The notes under the pieces: model-generated
Databases searched by the model: none
Told to the model about the DNA's origin: nothing
Seen by the model: only the letters and a program-made list of their open reading frames with translations
Assembly (NCBI GenBank): GCA_029260395.1
Contig: JAJDDJ010000002.1
Span: forward strand, 62,001-126,000
DNA: 64,000 nucleotides
Source of the DNA: Phycisphaerales bacterium
GTDB lineage: Bacteria; Planctomycetota; Phycisphaerae; Phycisphaerales; UBA1924
Direction of reading: 5' to 3'
Part shown: positions 1 through 7,831 of the stretch, in pieces
Numbering within the stretch: position 1 is the stretch's first letter
Layout: each line of letters opens with the position of its first letter
Position numbers and translations under genes: made by a program

Positions 1-133
1 TCATCTGCTTGAACCGCTGAATCATGCTCAGGAACACCAGACCTATCGCGATCCCGAACAGGTACATGCTCAGCCGTTTGAGAAAGTCGCGCCTAGGCGA
101 GTGTCGCGGTGTGGATGGCTGACCGGGGCGCAT
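1..133 (-). CDS. Small membrane protein, 3' end cut by window edge
   Basis: An ATG at 133 opens a frame of 44 codons that runs off the window without a stop. The visible product has a basic, proline-rich start (MRPGQPSTPRHSPRRD), then a hydrophobic stretch (about residues 22-37, YLFGIAIGLVFLSMI) that would form one membrane segment, then RFKQM. It lies 13 bp downstream of the HAD gene on the same strand and could be the last gene of the BFN-truD-HAD operon. I do not recognise the family and cannot judge its full length. Confidence 0.5.
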   Translation of the reverse strand, partial: MRPGQPSTPRHSPRRDFLKRLSMYLFGIAIGLVFLSMIQRFKQM

Positions 134-146
134 GGCGGACTCTAGT

Positions 147-803
147 TCAAACGTCGATCCCGAGTGACGCGAGGTGCCCCCTGATCTGGTCTGCGGGGTC
201 ACCATCGTGATCGATCTGCTCGCTCCGCCACCCACGGCGGCGCGCCGATGCGACGTTCTCCTCGAGATCATCGAAAAACACGATCCGCTCAGGCCTTGCA
301 CCCGTCTGCACTTCAAGCGACCGGTAGATAGCCTCGTCCGGCTTGACCTGCCCAAGCAAGTGGCTGCCCAAGCGGACGTCGAGCGTGCCAACCGTCGGGA
401 AGTCCGGCTCCGAGCCATCCGCCGAGGGCAAATGCCTGCGCCAATGGCCCGCATTCGTGTTGCTGAGCAGGGCTGTGCGCACGTGCTCGACTGCGTTGAG
501 CCGTGCGATGAGTTCGGCCATGCCCGGGTACTCCGAGATGAGCCAGGCGTCATGCAATCGAGCTGCATCGCCTGAGCTCAACCTGCCTTCGGTGAGCCGC
601 GAGAGCCCGTCACAAAAAAAGGCGCAATCGATCTCGCCGAGCTGGTACCGCTGAGCAAGAGCGGATCTCGCTTCAGCCATCCCAGGCTTGAAGTCGTCTG
701 CGTCGGTGGTCAGCCCCGCCCGCTCGCAGCCCTCTTCCCACGATCTACAGATGCGCAGCACGACCCCGCCCCAGTCGAACACTACCGTGATCCGGTCGCT
801 CAC
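147..803 (-). CDS. HAD-superfamily hydrolase (YihX-like)
   Basis: 218 aa, the usual length for a HAD-IA phosphatase. Motif I is FDWGGVV (residues 9-15), motif II is LLSNTNAGHW, the motif III lysine is in QVKPDEAIY and motif IV is FFDDLEENV, in the right order with a helical cap between I and II. Motif I carries G where many phosphatases have the second Asp, as in the YihX/epoxide-hydrolase-like branch, so the substrate may be a small phosphate ester but cannot be named. The start codon overlaps the truD stop by 4 nt, so the gene is translationally coupled to truD. Confidence 0.85.
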   Translation of the reverse strand: MSDRITVVFDWGGVVLRICRSWEEGCERAGLTTDADDFKPGMAEARSALAQRYQLGEIDCAFFCDGLSRLTEGRLSSGDAARLHDAWLISEYPGMAELIARLNAVEHVRTALLSNTNAGHWRRHLPSADGSEPDFPTVGTLDVRLGSHLLGQVKPDEAIYRSLEVQTGARPERIVFFDDLEENVASARRRGWRSEQIDHDGDPADQIRGHLASLGIDV

Positions 804-2122
804 CGTCGGCCCTCCGCACGCACCGCGGAGGCATCGACAGCGCCGTTCTTCATCAGTTCATCCATCACCACCGTCGCGAAGCTGCCCCTAGGCAGATCGA
901 ACGCGCACCGCAAGTACGGCCCGTGCGCATCGGCCCCGCCTTCGACCTGATGGTCCGTCACAGGCACCCGGAGCGGCCGACGCGAGCCTGCAAACACCTC
1001 GCCTGCCGTTCGTGCAAACCGCTCCAGCGAATCCAGATTTAGCCCAACATCGGAGAGTGATCGCAGCTCCAGCGCATCCGCCTCGCCAGCAGCTCTGGGC
1101 ATCCGACCACCCCACATCGGGCCGGTCGGGCTCGACCTCTGGGCGCTCGCGTCGGCCTGAGCCTGCGCCAGGGTGTGCTCCGAGACCGCACTCTCGCTGC
1201 GGTCGCTGTGGCTCATCATGGTGTCGCCAGCGCTCGGCGTGTCCCAGCTACCTTCCCCGATCCGGGCATCGAGCACGCGGTTGAAGAGCGCGGATTGGAA
1301 CGCGGATAGGTAAAACGCCCGCGCTCGTCGATCGATCGAACGAACCGCCCGCTTGGCCCCGTCCCCGCGCGCGAGCGCCCGAAGCGCATGGCACTCGGCC
1401 TTTAGGAGCCTGGGGAACCCATCGAGCGCGGCTCGGTAGTCGCCCGCTGCGTATTGCGCCCTCGCTTCGGCTTGCGGTTCGGGCAGGTCAAGGCTCGGCC
1501 CGAGGAGGGCATCGAGCGACGCCTGCCAGTCCTCACGCACCATCGCGAGTCCGACCAAGTGATTGTTGCCAAGGTGCCCGAACCTCTGGGGGCCGAACCG
1601 GTTGGGGATGCCGGTCGTCGCGAGCCGGTCCATCTGTTTGGAGGCCTGCCACGCGGCATTGAGCGGCACGCCCCGAATCCGGATCGAGAACCGGTTGCCC
1701 TTGAGCTGGCCCCGCCGAAGCTTGTGCGTGTGGAGGTCCGCCCACAGCACGCTGATGCGGTCGTGGCGGAGCATCGAGAAATCCTCGAAGCGCCGGCCCG
1801 GCGCGTGAACGCTGAAGACCTGCCGGGTGATCGCGTGCTTGTCTTTGAGCCCCGCAAAGCCGACGCCCTTGGGTTCAACACCGAAGTGCTGGGCAACGAC
1901 ATCGACCACATCGAACGTCGAGAGGTCGCGTTTTTCGATCATCAGGTACAGGTGCTCGCCCTGACCCGCCGGCTGAAACAGCGGGATTTCCTCAACGAGA
2001 AAGTCCTCGGGCCGTTCCTTGATGACCCCGCCGATCGGGGCTGCGTCCGCGGTGATGTACGACGGCGCGCGCGAGCCGTTGGCGAACTCCGCGGCACCGT
2101 TAGCAGTTTCGTGCGCGCTCAA
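800..2122 (-). CDS. truD: tRNA pseudouridine(13) synthase TruD
   Basis: 440 aa. TruD converts U13 of some tRNAs to pseudouridine. The family signature GFAGLKDKHA is at residues 88-97, where the Asp of KDK (about residue 94) is the expected catalytic nucleophile, and a second signature NRFGPQRFG lies near residue 174. The protein is longer than E. coli TruD (about 350 aa); the extra length includes a Ser/Ala/Gln-rich stretch around residues 300-340 (SDRSESAVSEHTLAQAQ) that looks like a low-complexity insertion in the TRUD domain. It overlaps the BFN gene upstream and the HAD gene downstream by 4 nt each. Confidence 0.95.
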   Translation of the reverse strand: MSAHETANGAAEFANGSRAPSYITADAAPIGGVIKERPEDFLVEEIPLFQPAGQGEHLYLMIEKRDLSTFDVVDVVAQHFGVEPKGVGFAGLKDKHAITRQVFSVHAPGRRFEDFSMLRHDRISVLWADLHTHKLRRGQLKGNRFSIRIRGVPLNAAWQASKQMDRLATTGIPNRFGPQRFGHLGNNHLVGLAMVREDWQASLDALLGPSLDLPEPQAEARAQYAAGDYRAALDGFPRLLKAECHALRALARGDGAKRAVRSIDRRARAFYLSAFQSALFNRVLDARIGEGSWDTPSAGDTMMSHSDRSESAVSEHTLAQAQADASAQRSSPTGPMWGGRMPRAAGEADALELRSLSDVGLNLDSLERFARTAGEVFAGSRRPLRVPVTDHQVEGGADAHGPYLRCAFDLPRGSFATVVMDELMKNGAVDASAVRAEGRR

Positions 2123-2544
2123 GTCTGGTCGCTCGCTGATTCGATCACCCGTTCTTCGACCAGAATCGGCACGCGCGACGCGATGCCCAGCGCGATCGCG
2201 TCGCTCGGCCGGGCGTCCACATCCACGATCTCGCCGTCCGAGGCCTGAAGCTTCAGGGTCGCGTAGTAGGTGTGGTCGTCGATCGAGTTGATCTCGACCG
2301 ACACCAGCTCCGCCCCGAGCGATCCGATGACCGATGCCAGCAGGTCGTGGGTCTGGGGCCGCTTGACAGCGATGCCCTTAAGCCGGCGCTCAATAGCCTG
2401 CGCTTCGGGCAGGCCGATCACGATCGGGAACGATCGCAGCGCGTCCTCGCTGGTGCCATTGATCGGAATCTCGCGGAGCTCGATCATCTGGAAATCGGTC
2501 AGTTCGCGGATCAGGATTCGGCTGAGCTGCATCGGAACGAGCAA
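2119..2544 (-). CDS. BFN (DUF151) domain protein, bifunctional-nuclease family
   Basis: 141 aa, almost entirely one BFN domain. The N-terminal half has the pattern FPIVIGLPEAQAIERRLKG and the C-terminal half has VDARPSDAIALGI followed by PILVEE, both typical of the family. Plant and bacterial members have been reported with nuclease activity, but many bacterial ones are uncharacterised, so the role here is open. The open frame begins with TTG at 2544, with a GGGAG 6 nt upstream; an ATG at 2532 is the alternative start. The stop overlaps the truD start by 4 nt, giving an operon BFN-truD-HAD. Confidence 0.85.
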   Translation of the reverse strand: MLVPMQLSRILIRELTDFQMIELREIPINGTSEDALRSFPIVIGLPEAQAIERRLKGIAVKRPQTHDLLASVIGSLGAELVSVEINSIDDHTYYATLKLQASDGEIVDVDARPSDAIALGIASRVPILVEERVIESASDQT

Positions 2545-2642
2545 GGCGGTCTCCCTGTCACGCGGCCTTAGGACGTAGCGCGGTGCCCGGGCCGAACGAC
2601 AGTAGGGGCGCCGAGGCCCATCCGGCAGGCCCGCTCGGGGGG

Positions 2643-2648
2643 TACGCT
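2643..2648 (+). promoter_or_regulatory. TACGCT -10-like box, probable leaderless start
   Basis: TACGCT ends exactly 6 nt before the ATG at 2655 of the glycosyltransferase gene. This matches the TANNCT-N6-start pattern seen before many genes here. It also argues for the ATG at 2655 over upstream in-frame starts. Confidence 0.5.
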
Positions 2649-2654
2649 CCGGGC

Positions 2655-3824
2655 ATGGAAATGCTCACCGCTGCACTCATCTGGCTCCTTGCGATGCTCT
2701 CGATCGGGTGCGGCTTGTATTGGCTGGTGGTTGCGGGCCACGTGATCCATGCCCGGTGGGTATTGCCAACGCTGCGCAAGGGCTTGTCGCTGCCGGCTCC
2801 CGAGGTGCCGGTCTGCGTCATCGTGCCCGCTCACAACGAGGAGGGCACGATCGGCAAGCTGGTCGCTTCGCTGCGGGAGCAGGACTACGAGCATCTGCAC
2901 GTGCTGCTCGCTCTGGATCGATGCACAGATTCAACCGCTCAGCAGGCGACCGACGCGATCGGCGGGGACAGCCGGTTCACGGTGATCGAGATCGATGAGT
3001 GCCCGGACGGCTGGTCTGGCAAGGTCCACGCCCTTTGGCACACTGTTCAGCGAGCGCCGCAAGCCCAGCAAGCGGAGGCCCTGCTGTTCATCGACGCGGA
3101 TACCTCGATGCACCCCGGCTGCATTCGCTCAGCGATGGCGCTCATGGAGCAGCGGGGCGACGACCTGCTCAGCGTGCTGAGCTCGCTCGAGGTTCGCTCA
3201 TGGTACGAGATGCTCTCGCAGGCGGCAGCGTGTTTCGTGCTCACCGTGTGGTACCCGCCCGTGCGCGCGAGCCGCGAGCATCGACGCCGACCCTTCGCCA
3301 ACGGACAGTTCTTGCTGTTCCGAAGATCGGCGTACGACACCGTCGGTGGGCACGAGTCCATGGTCGGGCACCTCCTCGAAGACATGGAGTTCGCCCGGCG
3401 GATCGATGCGTCCGGCCTGCGGACATCAGTGCTCTTCTCTGCCGGCCTGCACAAGTGCCGGATGTACCCCACGTGGGACTCGTACTCCAGTGGATGGAGA
3501 CGTATCTACGTGGAGTGCGCGAAGCGCAAGGTCAGCCGTCTGCGGGCCGCTGCGGTTCGTCTAATCGTCACCGCTGCGCTGCTGCCCGCGCTGGCCCTCG
3601 CGTGCCTGTGGGTGGTGCCCTGGGCCGGCTGGGTCGGTCTTGCGGGCTTCGGCGTAGGCCTTGCAGCCGTGGCTTGGGGCGGAGGCATTTCGCCTTTGGC
3701 GATTGCAGCGTTCCCGGTCGGCGCGCTGATGATGGGCCAGATTCTGTTCAGCGCCGCCGCTAACCTTAAACGCCGGGTGCCGACGCGGTGGGGTGGAAAT
3801 ACCTACATCCGAGAGCCCCGCTAG
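2655..3824 (+). CDS. Family 2 glycosyltransferase, membrane-bound
   Basis: 389 aa. An N-terminal membrane segment (residues 5-30) is followed by a GT-A domain: VIVPAHNEEGTIGKLVASL near residue 56, the metal-binding DAD-type motif LLFIDADTSMHPGC, then FANGQFLLFRRSAY and LLEDMEFARR, which supplies the ED of the acceptor site. Three further hydrophobic segments form the C-terminus. The pattern resembles HpnB (hopanoid-associated) and CrtQ-like carotenoid glycosyltransferases, so a lipid acceptor is likely, but the substrate is not shown. The start at 2655 is chosen because the TACGCT box lies just upstream and the protein begins with the membrane segment. exbD follows 9 bp later. Confidence 0.8.
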   Translation: MEMLTAALIWLLAMLSIGCGLYWLVVAGHVIHARWVLPTLRKGLSLPAPEVPVCVIVPAHNEEGTIGKLVASLREQDYEHLHVLLALDRCTDSTAQQATDAIGGDSRFTVIEIDECPDGWSGKVHALWHTVQRAPQAQQAEALLFIDADTSMHPGCIRSAMALMEQRGDDLLSVLSSLEVRSWYEMLSQAAACFVLTVWYPPVRASREHRRRPFANGQFLLFRRSAYDTVGGHESMVGHLLEDMEFARRIDASGLRTSVLFSAGLHKCRMYPTWDSYSSGWRRIYVECAKRKVSRLRAAAVRLIVTAALLPALALACLWVVPWAGWVGLAGFGVGLAAVAWGGGISPLAIAAFPVGALMMGQILFSAAANLKRRVPTRWGGNTYIREPR

Positions 3825-3827
3825 GCT
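3822..3827 (+). promoter_or_regulatory. TAGGCT -10-like box, probable leaderless start of exbD
   Basis: TAGGCT is followed by 6 nt and then the ATG at 3834. It overlaps the stop codon of the glycosyltransferase gene, so exbD may have its own promoter. Confidence 0.45.
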
Positions 3828-3833
3828 GCTGGC

Positions 3834-4301
3834 ATGAGGCGTGTGCGAAGGACGACTGCTGGCGAGGTGCGGTTCGAGATGACGCCGCTCATCGACGTGA
3901 TCTTCCTGCTGCTCACGTTCTTTATCTTTGCGCTGATGGTCATGGTGCGGGCCGACACGCTCGATATCGAGTTGCCCACGCTCTCGGCCGCGGGCGACTC
4001 GGCCAGGGGCGACTCGATTACCGTCACCCTGACCGAAGACGGCTCGATCCGCGTCGACGGCGAGCCAGCCCCACCTGTTGAGCCTTTGCCGGGCGATGTG
4101 AACCCGCCGCTGCCCGCGTGGGTACAAGCGGTGCAGCGCGCACGCGCGGACCGCCCGGAGGCGGCGATCGTGCTCATCGCCGACGAACGCGGCCGAGTGG
4201 GCGATCTCGTGGGCCTTTTCAACGGCTTGCGCGAAGCGGGCATCGAGGCCCGGATCGGGCTCTTGAGCCGGCCGCCCTCTGAGGGCCAGTCAAGCCCGTG
4301 A
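3834..4301 (+). CDS. exbD: ExbD/TolR-family biopolymer transport protein
   Basis: 155 aa. The N-terminus FEMTPLIDVIFLLLTFFIF is the ExbD/TolR membrane segment with the conserved Asp (LIDVIF) that takes part in proton-driven energisation of the outer membrane. The rest is a periplasmic domain (PTLSAAGDS... ending IGLLSRP) of usual size. ExbD normally works with ExbB and TonB; the next gene is TonB-like, but no ExbB/TolQ/MotA gene is visible in this window, so the channel partner must be elsewhere. Confidence 0.9.
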   Translation: MRRVRRTTAGEVRFEMTPLIDVIFLLLTFFIFALMVMVRADTLDIELPTLSAAGDSARGDSITVTLTEDGSIRVDGEPAPPVEPLPGDVNPPLPAWVQAVQRARADRPEAAIVLIADERGRVGDLVGLFNGLREAGIEARIGLLSRPPSEGQSSP

Positions 4302-4326
4302 GCTAGGATTCCTATCAGGCCACGGC

Positions 4327-5397
4327 ATGAAGCAGCACAGCCAGATCATTACAACCGCAGGCGTGTTCAGCGAGGAGCCCTCGTTCCTGCGCGATCCCCT
4401 CATCTGGGTGCTGGCCGTATTGAGCCTGGTTCTGCATCTGCTCGTTGCGCCGAATATTCTTGGGATTCCGAGCAAGCCAAGAACACCGAGTTGGGCAGCC
4501 GCCGACGATGCACCACTGCCGCCGCAGCCTCCCAAGGTCCGTGCGGGCATCGAGAAGAGCGAGCGATCCACGCTTACCTGGCTGGGCTTTGCCGAGCCCG
4601 AGCCGCACGAGGCCAAACTCGACACGCTCGACCAAGCCGCCCTGAGCCCGACGCCGGTCGCGGCTCCGCCCAATCCTGTCAGTGAGCCCGTCGCGGGCAC
4701 CCCAGCCGACGCGAGGCCAACTCCAGTCGAGCAGCCCGAGGCGTCACCGACTCCCGCGATGGCGGAGGCTGTTGAGCAGAGCATTACCGACGGGCTCAGC
4801 CAGGCAATCGAGCTCGTCGCCAACGTCCGCGAGCAGGCGCTGATTGCCGTGGCCCGCGCTCAACTGGCCGCCAGCCAGCGGGCTCAGGCCGTGCCAGCAC
4901 CCGAGGCTGAACCTGTGAAGCCTGTAGCCCCGACCGAGCCGGTGGAGGCCGTCCAAGCGGCCGCCAAGCCGGGCATCGACCCCGACGCCGATGGCAAGGA
5001 CGACAAACCCAAGGCCGGCCGGGTGACCGCAGCAGAGGCTGCGGTAGAGTCGCCCAAAGACTCGCTGGCTACGTCGACCATCAAGCCGATTCGGGTGCGT
5101 CCCGGCAAGCCCGCAGCTGCCGAGGGGCTTGATATCACGACCGTCCGCCCCAAGTGGACGTATGTCACCCGTTTGAGCGCCCTGCCTCGAGACCCGGTGA
5201 TCGCGGTCGATTTCGCGAAGGATGGCCGGGTGCTGCGGGCCGCCTTCGTGGTGGGCAAGAGCACGGGCGACGACCGGGTCGACGGCCCGCTGCTCGATGC
5301 CATGTACAACTGGACCGCCAAGGGCAAAGCCTTGGACGATCTTCCTTTGGACGGCACGATTCGCATGACCTTTGCGATCGATCTGGGGGCGCGATGA
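4327..5397 (+). CDS. TonB-like periplasm-spanning energy transducer
   Basis: 356 aa. One hydrophobic segment (about residues 22-43, DPLIWVLAVLSLVLHLLVAP) is followed by a long Pro/Ala/Glu-rich region (about 45-265) fit to cross the periplasm. The C-terminal domain (VIAVDFAKDGRVLRAAFVVGK ... LDAMYNW ... IRMTFAIDL) has the beta-alpha-beta pattern and SG-like spacing of TonB C-terminal domains. With ExbD directly upstream, an ExbD-TonB pair is the simplest reading. Sequence similarity to classical TonB is low, so TolA-like or other periplasm-spanning roles remain possible. The stop overlaps the next start by 4 nt (ATGA). Confidence 0.65.
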   Translation: MKQHSQIITTAGVFSEEPSFLRDPLIWVLAVLSLVLHLLVAPNILGIPSKPRTPSWAAADDAPLPPQPPKVRAGIEKSERSTLTWLGFAEPEPHEAKLDTLDQAALSPTPVAAPPNPVSEPVAGTPADARPTPVEQPEASPTPAMAEAVEQSITDGLSQAIELVANVREQALIAVARAQLAASQRAQAVPAPEAEPVKPVAPTEPVEAVQAAAKPGIDPDADGKDDKPKAGRVTAAEAAVESPKDSLATSTIKPIRVRPGKPAAAEGLDITTVRPKWTYVTRLSALPRDPVIAVDFAKDGRVLRAAFVVGKSTGDDRVDGPLLDAMYNWTAKGKALDDLPLDGTIRMTFAIDLGAR

Positions 5398-6032
5398 GTT
5401 CCGCTGCGAGACACAGCAGTCGTTCTCTGAACAGACTCCAGCCGCGAGACTCGCGGGCCGATGACACGCGGATGCCCCGCCGGTTCATTCACATCGCAGC
5501 ACTCGCGATCATGGCCTCAGCCGCCCCTTGCGCCGCTCAGGACCTTCAACGAGTCGAAGAGGTCTGGGCCGATGCCGGTCCGCTTAACCAGAGCTTCCGG
5601 CAGATGCCGGTCGATATGCGTCGGCCCACAGGCTTTGAGTACATCTACCGCGTGCCGGGCGCGGATGGCCTGCTGACCCGCATCGATGGCGGCATGGCGG
5701 CGGTATTCCCACGGTCGGTGTACTCATCCGTGCGGGGCGGCGGAGTCACCCCTCTCATCCCGCCGGGCACGGTGTTTCATGTGGGCGGCCTGCGTGACTT
5801 CGTGCCCCCGCCCGCCAGCCCTTGGGCCTCGCGCCCTGGCCCCGGCGAGTTTGTGCCCCACTCGATGGCCCAGCCGATCGTTCGCAGACTCGTTGCGCGG
5901 ACGCCTCGTTCCGCTGGCTCACCTGTGATGGCGGACCCGGCTTCGAGCGAGCCGACCGTGAGCATCTGGGATGATGAGTTCTACCGCCGGGATCAGATCA
6001 ACGCGCTGCTGGGCGTGGGATTCGAGCGTTAG
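5394..6032 (+). CDS. Secreted protein of unknown function
   Basis: 212 aa from the ATG at 5394, which overlaps the stop of the TonB-like gene. An in-frame ATG at 5472 gives a more typical signal peptide (MPRRFIHIAALAIMASAAPCAAQ) and may be the real start. The mature part has no recognised domain; it is rich in Pro, Arg and Gly (RVPGADGLLTRIDGG, FVPPPASPWASRPGPG) and ends in YRRDQINALLGVGFER. Co-transcription with exbD and the TonB-like gene suggests an envelope role, which is inference only. Confidence 0.6.
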   Translation: MSSAARHSSRSLNRLQPRDSRADDTRMPRRFIHIAALAIMASAAPCAAQDLQRVEEVWADAGPLNQSFRQMPVDMRRPTGFEYIYRVPGADGLLTRIDGGMAAVFPRSVYSSVRGGGVTPLIPPGTVFHVGGLRDFVPPPASPWASRPGPGEFVPHSMAQPIVRRLVARTPRSAGSPVMADPASSEPTVSIWDDEFYRRDQINALLGVGFER

Positions 6033-6048
6033 CTCGCTCCAAAATGAA

Positions 6049-6076
6049 AGACCCCCGCGCGGCTGCACGGGGGTCT
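6049..6076. terminator. Intrinsic terminator between convergent genes
   Basis: AGACCCCCG pairs perfectly with CGGGGGTCT across a 10-nt loop. Read on the minus strand, the stem is followed by CTTTCATTTT, so it best terminates floA. It also sits 17 bp after the stop of the plus-strand operon. Confidence 0.8.
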
Positions 6077-6102
6077 GCTGATTGGCGGGGCAGTCGAACG
6101 TG

Positions 6103-7200
6103 CTACGGACGTTCTTCGGGCTTGGCAATGGACGACCGCATATCCGTGTCGGCGACGACGTTCTTCATTCGGTAGTAATCCATGATGCCCATGTTGCCCG
6201 AGCGAAACGCCTCGGCCATGGCCTTGGGAACTTCCGCCTCGGCCAGCACAACGAGGGCGCGGTTCTTCTCGACCTCGGCCTTGAACTCCTGCTCGAGCGC
6301 GACCGCGAGCGCACGCCGCTTCTCGGCTTCGGCCTGGAACCGGCGTTTGTCGGCCTCGGCTTGGTCCGCCTGCAGGGCGGCGCCGATGTTGTCGCCCACG
6401 TCGATATCCGCAATATCAATCGACAGAATCTCGAACGCGGTGCCCGCATCGAGCCCGCGCGCCATCACGGCCTTGGAGATGCGGTCGGGGTTCTCGAGCA
6501 CTTCCTTATGGCTGCCCGCGGAACCGATCGCCGAGACGATGCCCTCGCCCACTCGGGCAACGACGGTTTCTTCGGTCGCACCACCGACAAGCCTGGGCAG
6601 GTTGGTGCGGACGGTTACGCGGGCGCGGGCTTTGAGCTGGATGCCGTCCTTGGCGACGGCGTCGATCGTCCGCCGACCTTGCTCGGGGTTGGGGCAATCG
6701 ATGACCTTCGGGTTTACGGACGTGTTGACCGCGTCGAAGATGTCCCGGCCCGCAAGGTCGATGGCGGTGGCGGTGTCCCAGTCGAGCTCAATGCGGGCCT
6801 TCTGGGCCGCGATCAGCGACGAGACGACGTTGGGGACGCGCCCGCCCGCGAGGTAGTGGGTTTCCAGCGCGTTGGTCGAGACGTCGATGCCAGATTTCAC
6901 CGCACGGATTCGGCTGAGCACGATCGTGCGGATGTCCACCTTGCGAAGCCTCATCCCTACAAGGTCGAGCAGCTTGACGCGGGCATTCGAGAGCAGCGCC
7001 TGGATGTAGAGGTTGATGAACTGACCGACCACAAACACGAGCAGCAACGCCACAAAGAAGATGACGATGCCGATGACCACCCATGCGGCGTTGGGCAAGC
7101 CGAGCAGTTTACTGCTGTTCGCACCGCCGCCTTGCTGGGCAGCGGCACCGCTGGCGGTCAGCATGAGTAAGAGCAGCGGGGCTTGGGTCGGTCGGTTCAT
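6103..7200 (-). CDS. floA: Flotillin-like protein FloA
   Basis: 365 aa. The product starts with a Gln/Gly-rich secreted-like N-terminus and a membrane segment ([32 protein letters not shown]), followed by the SPFH-type FloA domain ([52 protein letters not shown]) and an Ala/Glu-rich coiled coil ([20 protein letters not shown]). FloA proteins organise membrane microdomains. The two neighbours upstream are NfeD-family proteins, a common pairing with flotillin-like genes, which supports the call. Confidence 0.95.
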   Translation of the reverse strand: MNRPTQAPLLLLMLTASGAAAQQGGGANSSKLLGLPNAAWVVIGIVIFFVALLLVFVVGQFINLYIQALLSNARVKLLDLVGMRLRKVDIRTIVLSRIRAVKSGIDVSTNALETHYLAGGRVPNVVSSLIAAQKARIELDWDTATAIDLAGRDIFDAVNTSVNPKVIDCPNPEQGRRTIDAVAKDGIQLKARARVTVRTNLPRLVGGATEETVVARVGEGIVSAIGSAGSHKEVLENPDRISKAVMARGLDAGTAFEILSIDIADIDVGDNIGAALQADQAEADKRRFQAEAEKRRALAVALEQEFKAEVEKNRALVVLAEAEVPKAMAEAFRSGNMGIMDYYRMKNVVADTDMRSSIAKPEERP

Positions 7201-7267
7201 TGGGCTTGCTCCAGAGTGTCGGGCCTGCTTGCAAACGGCCCGGGCGGAAAGTCTGAGTTGAAGAGGC

Positions 7268-7273
7268 AGAGTA
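7268..7273 (-). promoter_or_regulatory. TATACT -10-like box upstream of floA
   Basis: Read on the minus strand, a TATACT hexamer lies about 67 nt before the floA ATG, in the 86-bp gap after the NfeD gene. No convincing -35 was found. floA could therefore have its own promoter besides read-through. Confidence 0.35.
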
Positions 7274-7286
7274 TACGTTGAGCGGC

Positions 7287-7808
7287 CTAGCCGGGCCGAA
7301 CCTTGAGCGTGCCAAAGCCCGTCGAGGCGACCTTTATGGGCTGACCCGCATCAATCGCGACGGTCTCGGCCAGCGCGTCATACCGCTTGCCCCCAATCTC
7401 GACCAGGCCCGCTGGCCTGAGATCGGTCACAGCCTTGCCCGCCGAGCCGATGAGGGCATCGAGCGAGTGCAACGCCTGCGATTGCTGCTGGCCCTTGAGT
7501 TCATCGCGGTCGACCCCACCTTCGCCGTGGATGAGTCTTCGGCCTAAGGCCGTGTCAGGCCAGATCTTGAGCATGAATCCGCCTGCCATAGGGCCTAGCA
7601 CCACGATCACCAGCATACCGATCACGCCCCACGCGGGCTGGTCGCTCATGAACAGCACGACCACGCCTGCGATCGCCGTGGCCGCGGCGGCCAGCGAGAG
7701 CACCCCATGCGAAGGGATGAACATCTCGGCGACCAAGAGCAGGAACCCTGCCGCGACGAGCCCGAAGCCGATGAGCAGTGCGTTCTCCACGTTGCGAGTC
7801 TCTCCCAT
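7287..7808 (-). CDS. NfeD-family membrane protein (short form)
   Basis: 173 aa. Three or four hydrophobic segments ([61 protein letters not shown]) precede a C-terminal OB-fold NfeD domain ([32 protein letters not shown]...). This is the short NfeD form, without a protease domain. It stands between the long NfeD protease gene and floA, and is expected to act at the membrane with FloA. Confidence 0.9.
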   Translation of the reverse strand: MGETRNVENALLIGFGLVAAGFLLLVAEMFIPSHGVLSLAAAATAIAGVVVLFMSDQPAWGVIGMLVIVVLGPMAGGFMLKIWPDTALGRRLIHGEGGVDRDELKGQQQSQALHSLDALIGSAGKAVTDLRPAGLVEIGGKRYDALAETVAIDAGQPIKVASTGFGTLKVRPG

Positions 7809-7831
7809 TCGTTCGAGCGTTGGCTCAGGAC

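Noticed and set aside
6082-7170. 362-codon open frame on plus
   Set aside because: Lies wholly antisense to floA; Asp/Gly/Arg-rich shadow composition with no domain. A product of high GC content.
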